Below are positions 1 through 12,249 of a stretch of DNA of 64,000 nucleotides, piece after piece. The stretch's first letter is position 1; every line of letters starts with the position of its first letter. Source of the DNA: Morchella semilibera (taxonomy: Eukaryota > Ascomycota > Pezizomycetes > Pezizales > Morchellaceae); contig CM018604.1 of NCBI GenBank assembly GCA_009192285.1, positions 1,798,001-1,862,000 of the forward strand, read 5' to 3'. The notes under the pieces were generated by a model, which did not search any database, was not told where the DNA came from, and worked only from the letters and a program-made list of their open reading frames with translations. The position numbers and the translations under genes are program-made.

Positions 1-2480
1 CTCTTATTCATCGATCCATAATTATCTCTATCTGTATCATTGGCTATACCCTGTTCAAGCAGTTTCGCAAGCTTAAGGCTATAAGTAAATGGGCCGAGAG
101 ACAGATCTTACAAATTCTCACTAGGAGACGTCTGAGATATACCTCTAAGTACCTCGATGATCATTGAAGCACACTCTTCTAAATCAGCAATGGCACCTAC
201 GGATGAGTATATAATATCCAAAACCCCTCGGTGGCCTATGTTAGGTGCGTTTATACTCGCACGTTAATTAAGTAGTCGGATATCGTTGCAACCAAACCCC
301 TACTAAAAATCCCGACTTGACAAGTATATATATCTATTACAGCTAAAGAGTCTTAATCTGGGCTACATCTCTCATTAGAAATGCTGTACGTCCTAGTGCG
401 CGTCAGCTACATATGTAGTTTGTTCAGGAAGATGCCTAGATCTAGATTTATCAACAAGTGCGTAGATATATACATATACATATATATATATACTATATGC
501 CGAAACGCGTGTACTGTATGTTTTTAAAGGCTTTAATCGTGAGCCACTGGAGATTCTGTTTTTGCTCTTCTGTTAGTATACGTACTTTGAGCTATATATA
601 TACATTCTTTATATTAGTTTCTATGCTCTCTCCTCCCCCCCCCCCCCCGGGGCGAGGTTGTGGTATATACATAGTTCAGTATCGTATATCACGACTAGTG
701 TGAGATCAGTTTCTGTTAAACCAGTCCTACATGATCTGTTCTAATACTTTCAGGTTTAAATCTAGATCCGGCTAAATGCCGCAGGAGGCTTGTATTTATC
801 TGTATATTTGTAGATTATGGTATTCTCGAACGCATATATACGAAACACATGACCTTTGATGAATTAATTCCACGTCATCTCTCAGTTGGATAGCTGCGAA
901 CTAAGTCGTACCCATTGACCCCGCAGCTGGCAACAAGCTTATAGACCTATATATAGAGCTGGGTTTTAATCCTAGGCTCAGTTATTGCTTAGCTGCCCGA
1001 TTCTAGACGCTCTCGTATACCTAACAACGTCTATGGTAAGAGGTACACATTTTGGCGCCAGTACTTCTATATGTCCCATCTCGACCAGCCTTAAGCGAAG
1101 ATTAACCAGTAAATTAACTAAAGACTTATATAATTATGGAAAAACCGTTTTAAAGAGTGTTTTATTCTTCAAGTCTTTTATTGTGCTATAGCTCTTTTAA
1201 CTAAGGGATAATGTCATATATACAGACTCTTTCAACAAGAAGAGGCTTGGTACGTCGGGCATATATACCTATTTATACTTTCCTCACGATATCACACGTG
1301 CACGGCCCCTATAATTTACATGTAGAGGTCTACAAAGAAGTGTTTCCTAGATGTCTTGGGCCTAGACCTGTCAATATATTGCAACATATGAAACCAGAGA
1401 TATCTCGATTCATCTTCGACCTATGGTGACAAAGAATTTCTATCCGATCGATCACGCATACAGATCAGCAAATATGCGGTCTGAATTATAGCAGGCCCTC
1501 ACGCAAACACGCAAGGCACCCTAGATTCTTAGATTGTAAGCTAACGAACTACATGTGAACCAACATATCACACCATAAATACATATATTGCTTGAGTTTG
1601 CATCTAAGACTTACTATATTGGTATAACCATTTGGACACAATAGCTAGGCTTTTCTACAGTAAAGAATGTACATCTAGTTTCACATTCATCTATCAGCTA
1701 GTGTTTTGCATTCAAGAATCATCTGTACTTCTAGAGGCTGCTGCTTGCAATTGGGGTTTATTCCTCAGACCATACCAGCCGCGTGCCCATCCCCTATTTT
1801 GGTGTGCTTGGTGATATATTGATGTAGTCTTTTATGTACACACCACCTGAAGAAATATCGATTGGGTCTGGGAACGAGACTAGTACTACACATAGCTAGC
1901 CAAGTAGGGTTTTAACTTGAGTAAATAAAAGGTACAGTGTCAAAAAGGGGGGTGGCCTCACTACTGTACCCCGTCAATACGTTAGCAATGGGGCGAGAAT
2001 ATAACGGTATTGCTCCCCCAGCTCCAATACCGATTTAATTCGGTATTCGTCAGTAGATTCCGTAGTAATTTCACCCCTGTATACGTCATCGTGCAGTACA
2101 TCATTTATATGCTATGTGTAAATATTCGAAGAACTTATTCATACTATAAGCTTGGCTAGAGCTCGGGGGATTATATCTCTTATCTAAACGCTGACCGGGA
2201 TATCGGGATCAGACCCAGGAGACTTGCGTGTAGGTAAATATTCGATTAGCCTTTGAAAAAAACGACCAAACCGTCGAATCACACAGCCCAGCTCACTCTT
2301 AGGTGTAGTTTGGCAGTCTCCCTTGGCTTGCTGTAGTTTATCCCAGACAACCGAACATGTCTAACCACGCAGCTGAAAAGACTGCACAGATCGCGCGCGT
2401 GGTATCTAGAGTAGTCGGCCGAGGGTTAGGTCAACCTTGGTTCTTGGCATATCCTAGACTGCGCACTTAACGGGGGTCAC

Positions 2481-2520
2481 CAACCCTAGACAACCCTAGA
2501 CAACCCTAAGTAACCCTAAG
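2481..2520. repeat. Short telomere-like AACCCTA repeats
   Basis: Four consecutive 10-bp units each contain AACCCTA (units resemble CAACCCTAGA, the last two TAACCCTAAG). The core is the complement of the TTAGGG telomere repeat common in filamentous fungi. The 10-bp period is not that of a true telomere array, so this is a degenerate interstitial tract at best. Confidence 0.45.
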
Positions 2521-5500
2521 TACATACATATATGTACTTAAACCGTATGTGGTCCCGATAGCCCTAAGCTTTCCTCTCACCACTAACCAACAGTCTCCTT
2601 CCCTTACCACCTGCGTGCTCTAACTCTTTTCTCAACTTCTAGATGTATGCCAGCAATGACCCCATATTAACCGACCAAACCGATAGCTAGCTAGCGGGGG
2701 CTCATCAGCCCCTCATTATGTCTACAATCCAGCTACCACGACAACTTCCCTACCATTCGATGTCCGTTGTCGGTCCGATGTCTTCAACATCAATACACTA
2801 AAATCTTAGATATCATGAAATATTGTCCGTCCGCTTATAGTGGAAGTCATCTATCATTCATGCTGTCCGTCCCCAGCGCAACTAAAACAGTCACAACAAG
2901 GAATCCACAGTAAATAACTCATGGAATGCGTTGGTAGCCTTTGAACTTGATGATATACAGATCGCTTCGGTCACTCCAATGATCCATTCTTTACCTTTGA
3001 CAGTCGAAGATGAATGGTGCTTCAATCGGAATCCAGCACAGTAAATTTGTGCGCTCACTATGAGGCCTGTGTCACCAGCTGTCAACTTTATCCGATCCTG
3101 AAAGACCTAATCAATCTGAGCTGAGCGGTTTAAGATTCACCATAAATGGCTGTTCCGTGCTGATCTATGACATCAGAAAGACCGCATACGATGGGAGGAC
3201 CACAAAGCGCTAGTTACAGCCGAATCTCCCAATAGGGGTATCCCCTATAAGAATAGTCGCCCTGTAAGGGTATGTGCTCATGGTCTTTCTGGGGTTTGTC
3301 AATATTAATTCGTTCTTAGTATATGGGTAAGCGCCCTATAACAGTACCAAATTTTGGTCCCGGCGTACCCTTGTAGAGACGAGGAATTATGTACTCAAAG
3401 GCTTTTTTCTGGCTTCTGCATCCCACGCACATCTCTCTAGACTCTAGTACACCAAGCGCAGGTCCTCGGGCGATTGCCCAGAAACGACTATCCGTGGAAT
3501 CGAGCTTTATTGTTTAAGGCGTAATCTTGAGGACTCGGACCACTGGATGTGACGCAGTATCGCTCAGATTATAGTTGTTGCCAAACCTATAGGCCTCCTT
3601 CTCAAAAACATATAGGACTTTGGCGCTATCCCTTTGATTTTATCTAAAGAGTCTTCTTTAGTCCAGGTAGGCGCCCCGGTCACAAGGAAAATACGAATTC
3701 CTCCTACATCCTCTTACTTAGATGCAATCCAGAGCGGATACTACCTCTAGTCCCCAACCCGCCCTAACTCATATCATCTAGTTATGGGGGAATTTAACGA
3801 AAGATAATCAAGCCACAATAACATGCAGTTTCAGTTGCCTTAGCCAAATCTGCATAGTATAATCGATATTAGCGGTGAAATGTATGGACATCTCGACATA
3901 TAGCAGCCCCTATTCATCCATCATCTTTCACGGAGGATCTAAAGACATAATACACTCTTGTTATACCCGTAGGGACCTATCTAATTGTTCGAGGCTAAGA
4001 TCAAGGGATGTTGGGTATATATAAGGTATAACCTTTCTACTCCCAACCTCAAAACCTATACACCTCCCTCGAGTTCAATATCCAGGGCCTCCACGGAGGA
4101 CAAGGGCAAATACCGAGGGCTTGATGTCCCAAAGACGCCCCAGACCTTACTTCTAGTGTCCTCATGGACCACAAAGTTTACCGAGCCCTTGGGTGTTTAC
4201 GCAACACGGAAACGCTTGTGCTTATAGTCATAAATGTATCATTTTGATTCTGGTAAGACAACAGAACATATCCAAGCATAAAAACTAATATGACCATTCG
4301 CAAGTCCCTAGATGCAGAGAAATGAGATTTAAAAAAAGGTTCAACCTTAAATAACCTACTTCTAACTTATATCGTAGTCCGTCAAATACTGTCCATTCGG
4401 TTATTTCTTCCAAGAGACGGATGGATCATAGGAAGTCTTCTTAACCCAAATGCATTATTAATGGGCATGCGGGTTCTAGTTCCCCACAGCATGGTAATAC
4501 TCCCTACCGTTATTAAGAAGGCGAACAACCTAGCCTTACCAAAGAGAATTTCGAATACAATGTCGACGTCAGCTACCAGACAAATTCCTGGTTAATTAAT
4601 CGATCAGGTTACTAAGGCCTAGAGTTAAATCGCCAATACTTTATTTATGGATACCATGCCTCGACATGGTTGCCTACGGATAAACAACGTAGTGTTTACT
4701 ATTAGTGGACTATTAACCCAACCAACCTATCAGTTAGTTCAGAAACCTACATGATATTAGGCAAATATCTCTCGCAGCGCAGCTACAACACGGCTAACCA
4801 GACACTACACCCCCCCCCCCCCCCAATAGACCTCGCTGCGTGACAAAAGCCCTACGACAAGTAACAATCTCAATGATGCTCTTTGATAGACTGGCATAGG
4901 AATCAAAAGAGGTCTACTTAGTCTAAAACCTTCTAGATAGACCCATATCTAGCTATAGCAAAAGCCCCAAACCATTAAACAAACGTATTTTATACCATCT
5001 GAATAAACCACCCCTGCCAAAACCAGTTAGGTACAATTAAATGCTTACCAGAGTAACAAGCCCCAGACCCAAGATTGAAAAGGATTAAGGGGTACACGCA
5101 CTCTATAAACACCTCACTCCTGATATTGCCGACTCTAGTGATATAAGTCACTAAAGGTAAATGCTAAAGAAAAAACTCAAGTGGATAATTTCCAAGAGGA
5201 GCAGTATGAGGCTGCTCTAGATGTACCAGCTATGTAAATGAATCGATTGATGCCTTTCCCAGCAAAGGCGCCCCTACCCAACGCACCAAATAATTCATTA
5301 TTAGGGGATAGTTATAGAAAATAGATAAGTAATGTATTTCAGTAGTACTGGTATACATTGTCTCTACTACTTTAAATATTTCCAGTTTTATAAATTATAT
5401 AAAAATAACTCATGGCATGATTGGTAGGTTCAGAAAATGTGAACCAAAGAACCCACGTTTAACCCACGTACTTTTTATTATTATTATTACTGAATAGTGA

Positions 5501-5717
5501 GAAATGTATCAAGAAAAGTATTAATTTGCACTTATAATTCATTTCGGGTGTGGATTTTGAGCGCTTGCCGTCGATGATTCACTGGCCTGTCGCACTGATG
5601 CATTTACATACATGTAGCTTGTAGTGTTGGATGGGGGAATACTGCCCGCGATTCAGAACGAATTATAAGCTGCTTAATATAATAATTAAGACTTGCTGAT
5701 TAATTAATCGAAGCATT

Positions 5718-5854
5718 AGGTATGTACAGCGGTAGGTGATAAGCTAGTGATGGGACACAGTGATGCCTGTTTTGGTAAATATAAAACGCCACCAACACTT
5801 GGTGTTTGTACCTCAGGGCGTTCCATCACTTATAACCTGTCGCTGTACATGCCT
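5718..5854. mobile_element. MITE-like inverted-repeat element (137 bp)
   Basis: The left end (AGGTATGTACAGCGGTAGGT...) and the complement of the right end (AGGCATGTACAGCGACAGGT...) match over roughly 30 bp with a few differences, including a short gap. The interior carries a smaller AACGCC/GGCGTT pairing. There is no coding capacity. Ends next to TA-rich sequence and the small size fit a non-autonomous DNA transposon, but the superfamily cannot be told. Confidence 0.55.
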
Positions 5855-6860
5855 ATAAAGCGAGATCATGAGTAGGGGACGCTAGGTAAATATAGCTTCC
5901 AAACTTCCCTCCCACAATTGTCAAGTACTAGTAGTCCAGTTCAGTTCTTTTCGAGATGAATAATATTCATATAATTAGGTCCAGCCCGAGTAATTCTGTA
6001 GCTATATCAGTCTTCCTTCTCAATAAGGAGCTCCTTGTGCGTGCTCCCGCGAGTTCTGGATATTGAATTGTAGTTGACCTGAGGGTCTGTCCCTATTTGC
6101 ATACCTTTTGCGTCCTGCCATCCTTCCTGTCTCCCAATCTCGGGATCAGTTCTTTGTCCATTATTTGTATATATATATATACAGAACATTCTGCTCAATA
6201 TTAATTAGAGGAAGTGTTTAGATAGGTATGGCGTTTCAGCTGTTGAGAGATACTTTATGCGGAGCAGAGCGCGCGCCAAGGATGAACTTCGCAAACGATG
6301 CCCTAGGTGGCTAATGATGTCCTTAGAGATGGGCAATGAACCGATGTCTTAGGTGACCAACGATGTCGTTCGTCCCAGACGCTGTCCCACCGCCGCCAAT
6401 GGTATTCTACAGGCTCTGCACGAGTGGCGTCAGTTCGTAGACAAGCTTTCATCCGTTTTTTCTCAACCTGCGTCAATTGTTGGCAGACTTTCTCCCCTAC
6501 CTCATATCTCGGTCTCAGTTGTATCTGAAAATCTCTCCAGTACGCATTATATTACTCGTAGTATATTCGGGCTACTCACCACAACGAGATATACCGACTT
6601 TAAAGGCTTTTCAAAGTGGTTGAGAGTGGTTAAACAAGATAGCTTTTATACTCTATATGCGGAGTCTTAGGGCTAAGGCCTAGGAAACGGACCAACGCGG
6701 TGAATCATTATAAATCACTCGATTTATCGCCCAGCTGCTCACCTGCTTAATTACTTTTTTTTTTGTCCGGAGATTAGGCACCGATATGTAGCGCTAGTGC
6801 CGGGAGTATTCTGCTGACTAAGAGATGTCCTAATGAGATATGCCCTTGGCGTGTTGAAGC

Positions 6861-7019
6861 TTATCCCTTAAGTTGTCGATGCTGACCCCTATATACTATA
6901 TAGGGCCAGGATTTGTATGGGAAGTTATTTGATAAGAGAGATAACAAGATCTACTAACAAAAGCCACCAAACTTTGCCTTTTGCCGGAGGTCAGCATTTA
7001 CCGACAACTTAAGGGATAA
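6861..7019. mobile_element. MITE-like inverted-repeat element (159 bp)
   Basis: The left terminus at 6861-6887 begins TTATCCCTTAAGTTGTCG and ends in GCTGACC. The right terminus at about 6989-7019 is its inverted copy, with a 4-base difference in the middle. The first 18 bp of each end match exactly. The element has no open frame of note. A TTA/TAA flank would suit a Harbinger/Tourist-type element, but that is inference. Confidence 0.6.
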
Positions 7020-8213
7020 AAACAATGATAATAAATATCAGGATCTCAGGGCCGCTTAGTGACCCAGTTCGCCACCCAGTTATAAGAGAGTAATAATAAG
7101 TTGATAAGGAAGTCCAAAGATGCGGGTCTAGTCTATAGATCATATTGCAATCAATACAAAGTCCTAGATACATGTAGCTATAGTTTATTGTACTTCTGAA
7201 TTGACCCAAGCGCCCATGAATCATTAAGGGATCCAAATTGGTAATCAGTATACCCGGGATATCATTCGTAAGAATTCCTATGAGCCTAAGATTTGCAGGA
7301 AATTATCTTTTAAGCTCTCTCGGTTGACTGATTTCCGGGTGCTCCAATTCATCCCCCCATTTCTTCTTGCACAATCCCTTGACGGTGCATAAACCTCAAA
7401 CAATATATCTATACCCTAGAACAAAAACATAGCATACGGAGACTTGATACCTCCGTGGCCTGCAAAAGTTTGTGCCAGTAGACTTTCAGCTAGCTCGGAC
7501 TACCGAGTGATTAGCTGTGATCTGCACCATAATATATGGGCCTGATCATAGAAACCATTGTTACTTCAAGGGTGTCCTATGCGGCGGAATGATACAGTTC
7601 TATGCTGTGAAATTTGGGGTATGACTAGCTGACCATCGTTAGCTGGACTACTAATCTCAAAGATACTTTGCACAGCTCTGTACCTATCGGATCTCTTTCT
7701 AGGACTTCAAGAACTCTCTAACTTCGTAGGTTTAGCTCAATCAGATCCAATGACATGTCGATCTACCTTCAAGGATCTAAGGGTGAGTTTATAGTCCTTG
7801 GCAACATTTCCCACATCAAGTATACAATGTACTATTTACAGGCCTTGAACACGTCTGTTTCCTTTGATGTCGATAGATGCGGTAGACATAACCTAACATG
7901 ATTTTTAGGGTATAATCTCTCCCTTAGAGTCACCAGGTGGACTCAGTGAGCCCATTCGGAAGTAGGCTAGGATCCTGATTTCCTGTTAGTCGTCTAGTTT
8001 ACAGTATCTCCAGTAATACCGCTGTTAATAGCCCAGCATGTAGATCAAGTGCATCACCCACAATTACCTGATCGAGCTCCTGTGATTTCTCAATAGATTA
8101 TCACCCTTATAATTTAAGAGGTTTAGACTATCAATAAACTTTGGCTGATGCTTCCCGTTATGATACATAGACTCTATATGGCTTACACTTTAAGGTGCTA
8201 GGTTAGCGCCTCA

Positions 8214-9035
8214 TCAACCAGATGGCTTTAAAATTTCAGATTTTTCCATTTTCTCACTCGATTTCTGGGCCGCGATCTCCCAAGGCTTAAGCCTCCTAGG
8301 TTTTGTTGATTCGCTAGGCGGGGCTGTATTCAGCACGTCTGGTATCTCTTTGATTCCAGGAATCGGCTGTCCCGTGGTGATAAGCTCAACAATATGAGCA
8401 AAGGATGTTGGATACGGTGCTTCTATTGTACTGGGTACGGGTGCGCCTGCAGAAGAATCGGCTTTATTCTCTTCTAGAGGTGGCGAAGGGGCACTGGCTG
8501 GGAAATCCTCGCTTTTGACAAGGGGGTTCGCCGTATCAACAGAAGGGCGGCCCAGGATAGAAGCGGAATATTTACGTTGGTGGGAATGGGCTATGGCTGC
8601 AGCTGATGAGATTGACGCCGGCTCAGTCTCTGTTACAGGGTTTGCAGCCGCGAATTCTTTCTGGGCCAGCCAAGAACTGAAGGCATTATAGTCAATCGGC
8701 AGGCCAGATTTTCTACAGCGGGTCAAAGTTAGTTAACCATACTAAGTGGGATGAACGGAGTAGAAACTGACTTTGAATAAAAGAAGCATTTTGCTCGTAT
8801 GGTCAGGGTCGCCACCTGTTCAGGGGAAGATGCATTTGACAGAATTGACTGAAGGCCAGTCTATTAAACAATTCAGAATAATGTATTTCGTAGGACCACT
8901 TTGCGGTTTGGTACAATTCGCAGGGGGGGGAGGGGAGGGAGGAAGGGTTTATTTTACTTGGAATTCGCGGTCACCAGCCCAGTCGTAGGACTGGATAGCC
9001 TCAAAGCTGGTGAGGTCAGAAGCCTGTGTATCCAT
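8214..9035 (-). CDS. KPWE-domain protein, Pex39-like peroxisomal import factor
   Basis: Three exons joined by hand: 9035-8958, 8860-8772 and 8712-8214, giving 221 residues. Introns start GTAAAA and GTCAGT; the second has a clear CTAAC branch site and TGTAG acceptor. The N-terminus (MDTQASDLTSFEAIQSYDW) leads to FFYSKKSGLPIDYNAFSSWL near residues 50-70. The conserved C-terminal part carries YPTSF (156-160), PIPGI (172-176) and KPWE (198-201), the signature of the KPWE domain. That domain is known from a small peroxin (Pex39) that helps import PTS2 cargo through Pex7. The middle (about 85-150) is low-complexity Ser/Ala/Pro. It shares a 503-bp divergent promoter region with the Scd6-like gene. 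The family call rests on the motifs. The peroxisomal role is inferred, because other fungal KPWE proteins exist. Confidence 0.8.
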
Positions 9036-9538
9036 GTTTTTGCAGTCGAAATATCTATAGAGAGTGGACTGTTTGGGGGAGGGGAGTCGAAGCTACATGT
9101 ACAGCTTCAATGAGCCTCGTACTAGTGCGGTATGCAGCGAGGGGCGGTGTGGCACTGGGAAGAAGGAAGATGTGAGACTGAGCGGGGCGTAAACACCGCC
9201 ACATTTTAGCTGCGAACATGTATGTAGTGTTACAAACCGGGCGCGTGGGGTGCCTGTAAATGCTTGAACCAGAGATGGATGACCGGGTAAGTGCAAGGCC
9301 TGAAGCCCATCTTGTTCGTACGCCTGAAGAAGATCCCATCTCACTCTACCTCAACCACTCCCCACACTATCTTTCCTCCTTCTACAACTCTCATCATCCC
9401 CCACCATCTCTACTCTACTCCTTCCAGTAAGCACCACATTATTACCTACCGCTTTATCTCCCTTGCCTGATCCTAACTGACAAATCTTTAAAACGAATAG
9501 GTGTACTCTTCCATTACATCGACCAATTCGTCTCCTGA
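9036..9538. promoter_or_regulatory. Divergent promoter, KPWE gene / LSM14 gene
   Basis: 503 bp separate the two opposite start codons. One TACATGTA palindrome lies at 9094-9101, 59 bp upstream of the KPWE gene ATG. A pyrimidine-rich stretch at about 9355-9430 precedes the LSM14 start. No TATA box stands out. Confidence 0.5.
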
Positions 9539-11662
9539 ATGTCTGAATTTATAGGGTTTGTTCCCCTTATTGTCAATTTCAATCTGTTGCTCAATTATAC
9601 CTGCTGCAGTTGTGTTTGACTGACACCCCCTACCTATAATAGCTCCCGTATTTCCCTAATCTCTAGGAGCGACATTCGGTAAGATTTACATACTGTAAAC
9701 CAAGTTATTACACTTCATCTGACATAGTTCCATCAATTAGTTATGTCGGTATTCTCCATGATATCAACTCCGAGAAACATACGGTTGCCTTAGAGCAGGT
9801 CGTCTCTCATGGGACAGAAGGAAGGCGTGGCGACCCCTCTAAAGAAATCGCTGGATCTGATAATGTTTACGAATATATCGTCTTTCGTGGTGGTGATGTG
9901 AAGGATTTGAGAATTGAAGAGGCGGCCCAGAAGCCTAAACCCTCGCAGCAGGTACCTGATGACCCTGCTATTCTTGGAGTAAGTCAACTTCACAACCCCC
10001 CCCCCCTCAATGCGGGGTCATCTCAGTTGATAATCGCACCTCAATACAAATTGCGTGTTTTCTTCCTATTACTACACAACTCTCATAGCGAGTGCTCAAG
10101 TCTTTGAGGGAATCCCCTCATACTTTTTTATCTAAAAGCTAAAGCATTTTGCGATGTAGAGCTCCGTTCGTCCCCCACCTCAGTACCCAGCCCAAGGTCA
10201 ACAACCCGGTCAATACCAGCCACCTATGCCCCAGTACTACTACCCTCCGCCTCAAACTCAAGGCCGCTTTGGCCCAAGCCCTTACCAGGCACCTATGTAT
10301 GGAGCGTACCCCCCACCTCCTGGCCAGCAGCAAGGAGCAGGCCAAGCACCCCCTGGTGCACCCCCTGGTGCTCCACAACAGCAGCAGCAACTGCCTATTC
10401 CGCAGCAGCAGACCCAGCAGACCCAGCAGACTCAGCAGTCCCAGCAAGCGCCCCAGCAGCAACAGCAAGCACCGCAACAACAACAGGCACCGCAACAGCA
10501 GCAACAGGTATCGCAGCCTCAGCCACAGCCTCAACAGCCACAGCAGCAGGTATCACAGCAACAGCAGCAGACTGCTAGGCCCCCACCACTCGGGCCAGCT
10601 GCTGGCCGCCAGCCACAATTTCAACAGCAGCAGCAATCGGCTCACCTTGGTGCCACCCCTGTACAACAGCCCCAGGGTCCCGGCGCCCAAAAATCGCAAG
10701 GGCAAGCGCAAGCTTCCCAGCAACCCCCGCAACCAACTGCAGTTGACACATCTCCAGCCCATGAAACCTCAAGCCAGTCTGCTTCTACCCAAGCGGCCCC
10801 CACCGTCCAAGCATCCAACAAAACTCCTACTGGCCCCAAAAATCACGGTGGAATTGTCCCAGCGCTTCCTTTGCCAGGCATCAGAGCATCCAATTCCTCA
10901 GCTTCTCCCCCTACTCAGTCCAGCCAGACGAACAATGCTCCCTTGAACCAACCCTCTGCGCCAACCCAGACCAATGATACCCCCACCGCTGTCCAAGATC
11001 AGTTAGCGATGCGAGCTGCACCCCCAAATACATCTGGGAGCTCACACCCTACATCTGGAGTTGGGACCTACAATAACAACTCTCGCCAGCCTGGCATAGG
11101 AGGTTTCGTTGCAAATCGCGGTAACAGGGGCAACCGCGGCGGATTTAACAATCAGCAGCCTCGCAAAGTGGAGGTTCCCTCCACAGACTATGACTTCGAG
11201 GGTGCCAACGCAAAATTCAATAAGCAGGATCTGGTCAAAGAGGTGATTGCGTCTGCAGACGATGACAATAAGCCGGCTTCAGGTCCTGCCGCCAACGGTG
11301 CCAACGGAAAGGCTGAAGACGATGAAGGAGTTGTTATTCCCCCAGGGAGTGGTGGATTCTACAACCGTGGTAACAGCTTCTTTGACAATATCTCGTGCGA
11401 GAACAAAGAACGTGCCGAAGCAAAGGACGGCGAAAGACCAAGGGGTGGAGCTGTTTGGAGGGGTGAGGAACAGAAAAAGAACCTCGAGACCTTTGGGCAA
11501 GGAAGTGTCGATGGTGGATTTGGGCATTACGGCCGCGGCGGGTGGAACAGGGGTAGGGGTAGGGGGGGCAGAGGCTTCCGTGGGAGAGCATATGGATACT
11601 CCAGAGGAGGAAATAGAGGATCCTCACAGCAGCAGGGGAATCCTGTGGCCGGATCTAATTAA
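9539..11662 (+). CDS. Scd6/Sum2/LSM14-family mRNP protein
   Basis: Exons 9539-9555, 9643-9678, 9741-9978 and 10160-11662 encode 597 residues. The first two tiny exons rebuild a textbook LSm14 N-terminus: MSEFIGSRISLISRSDIR then YVGILHDIN. Next come a long Pro/Gln-rich low-complexity segment (about 98-300), a DFDF region (about 436-455, TDYDFEGANAKFNK), an FFD box (495-508, FYNRGNSFFDNI), a TFG box (533-544, QKKNLETFGQ) and a C-terminal RGG tail (556 on). This is the complete domain order of the family. These proteins repress translation and promote decapping in P-bodies through eIF4G, Dhh1/DDX6 and Edc3-type contacts. Without exon 2 the LSm strand 1 would be missing, so a simple gene model will misread the start. 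Confidence 0.95.
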
Positions 11663-12210
11663 ATCGATCGTGGGTGAATGAAAGTTGTCGAATTTAGTGA
11701 AATGGAGAATTTATGACGTGGTACAGAGTTCGTTTTTCGGTTTGTATTTCCGACTTTTCGTCAGTCTGTTTGGGGTTGCGTTTTACTCTTATGTGGGATA
11801 TTTTTTCTTGTCCTATGTTTCTAAAAATCTTTTTCTTTTTTTTTCTATTTGCTTTCGGCGCGTTGGGTTGACTAGTGGGATAAGAGGAAAGAGCTCAGAG
11901 CGATTGAAGATAGTATTAAAAACCAGAAAGTTATATCAAATGTTTTAACTCTTCATATTTCTTTTTTTTCTTTTCCTTTTGGCTCAAGGGAACGCTGTGG
12001 AGTGAATGATGCAATGAACGGTAGTGATTTGTTGTGCATGATAGGTTGTTTTCCATGGTTTTTGTTGTTGCTAGGAATTGCGTATATGCATGAGTTTTTC
12101 TGATTTATCTCTACCCCTTTTTTTCTTTTTCCTTTGCCCTACCTATATACGTATAGGGCGTAATTAACTGGCGTGTTAGGAAATAGGTGGAGACACCACT
12201 GTAACTTTAC

Positions 12211-12249
<39 letters not shown>

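Larger units (their letters stand above)
1..8213. other. AT-rich gene-free left region
   Basis: No coding region can be supported here. Open frames are short, rich in Ile/Tyr/Ser, lack spliceable neighbours and match no family I recognise. The DNA is rich in TA steps and holds a C14 tract near 635, a C15 tract at 4810-4824, small hairpins (an 8-bp GGTACAGT/ACTGTACC pair at 1931-1970; AATACCGA with its complement at 2026-2047), telomere-like repeats at 2481-2520 and two MITE-like elements listed separately. This is the texture of old, mutated repeats in a fungal genome, but I could not assign a parent element. Confidence 0.6.

Noticed and set aside
458-1814. Short open frames at the left end
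   Set aside because: Composition follows TA-rich DNA, there are no splice partners, domains or family features.
6353-6670. 105-codon plus-strand frame
   Set aside because: Isolated in decayed AT-rich sequence; no recognisable motif and no supporting intron or neighbour.
1-8213. Retroelement or virus-like coding remnants
   Set aside because: I looked for reverse transcriptase, integrase and capsid-type motifs and recognised none; no pair of long direct terminal repeats was seen.
10139-10946. Long Leu-rich (minus) and Ser/His-rich (plus) frames over the LSM14 gene
   Set aside because: Out-of-frame readings of the CAG/CCA-rich Gln-Pro segment.
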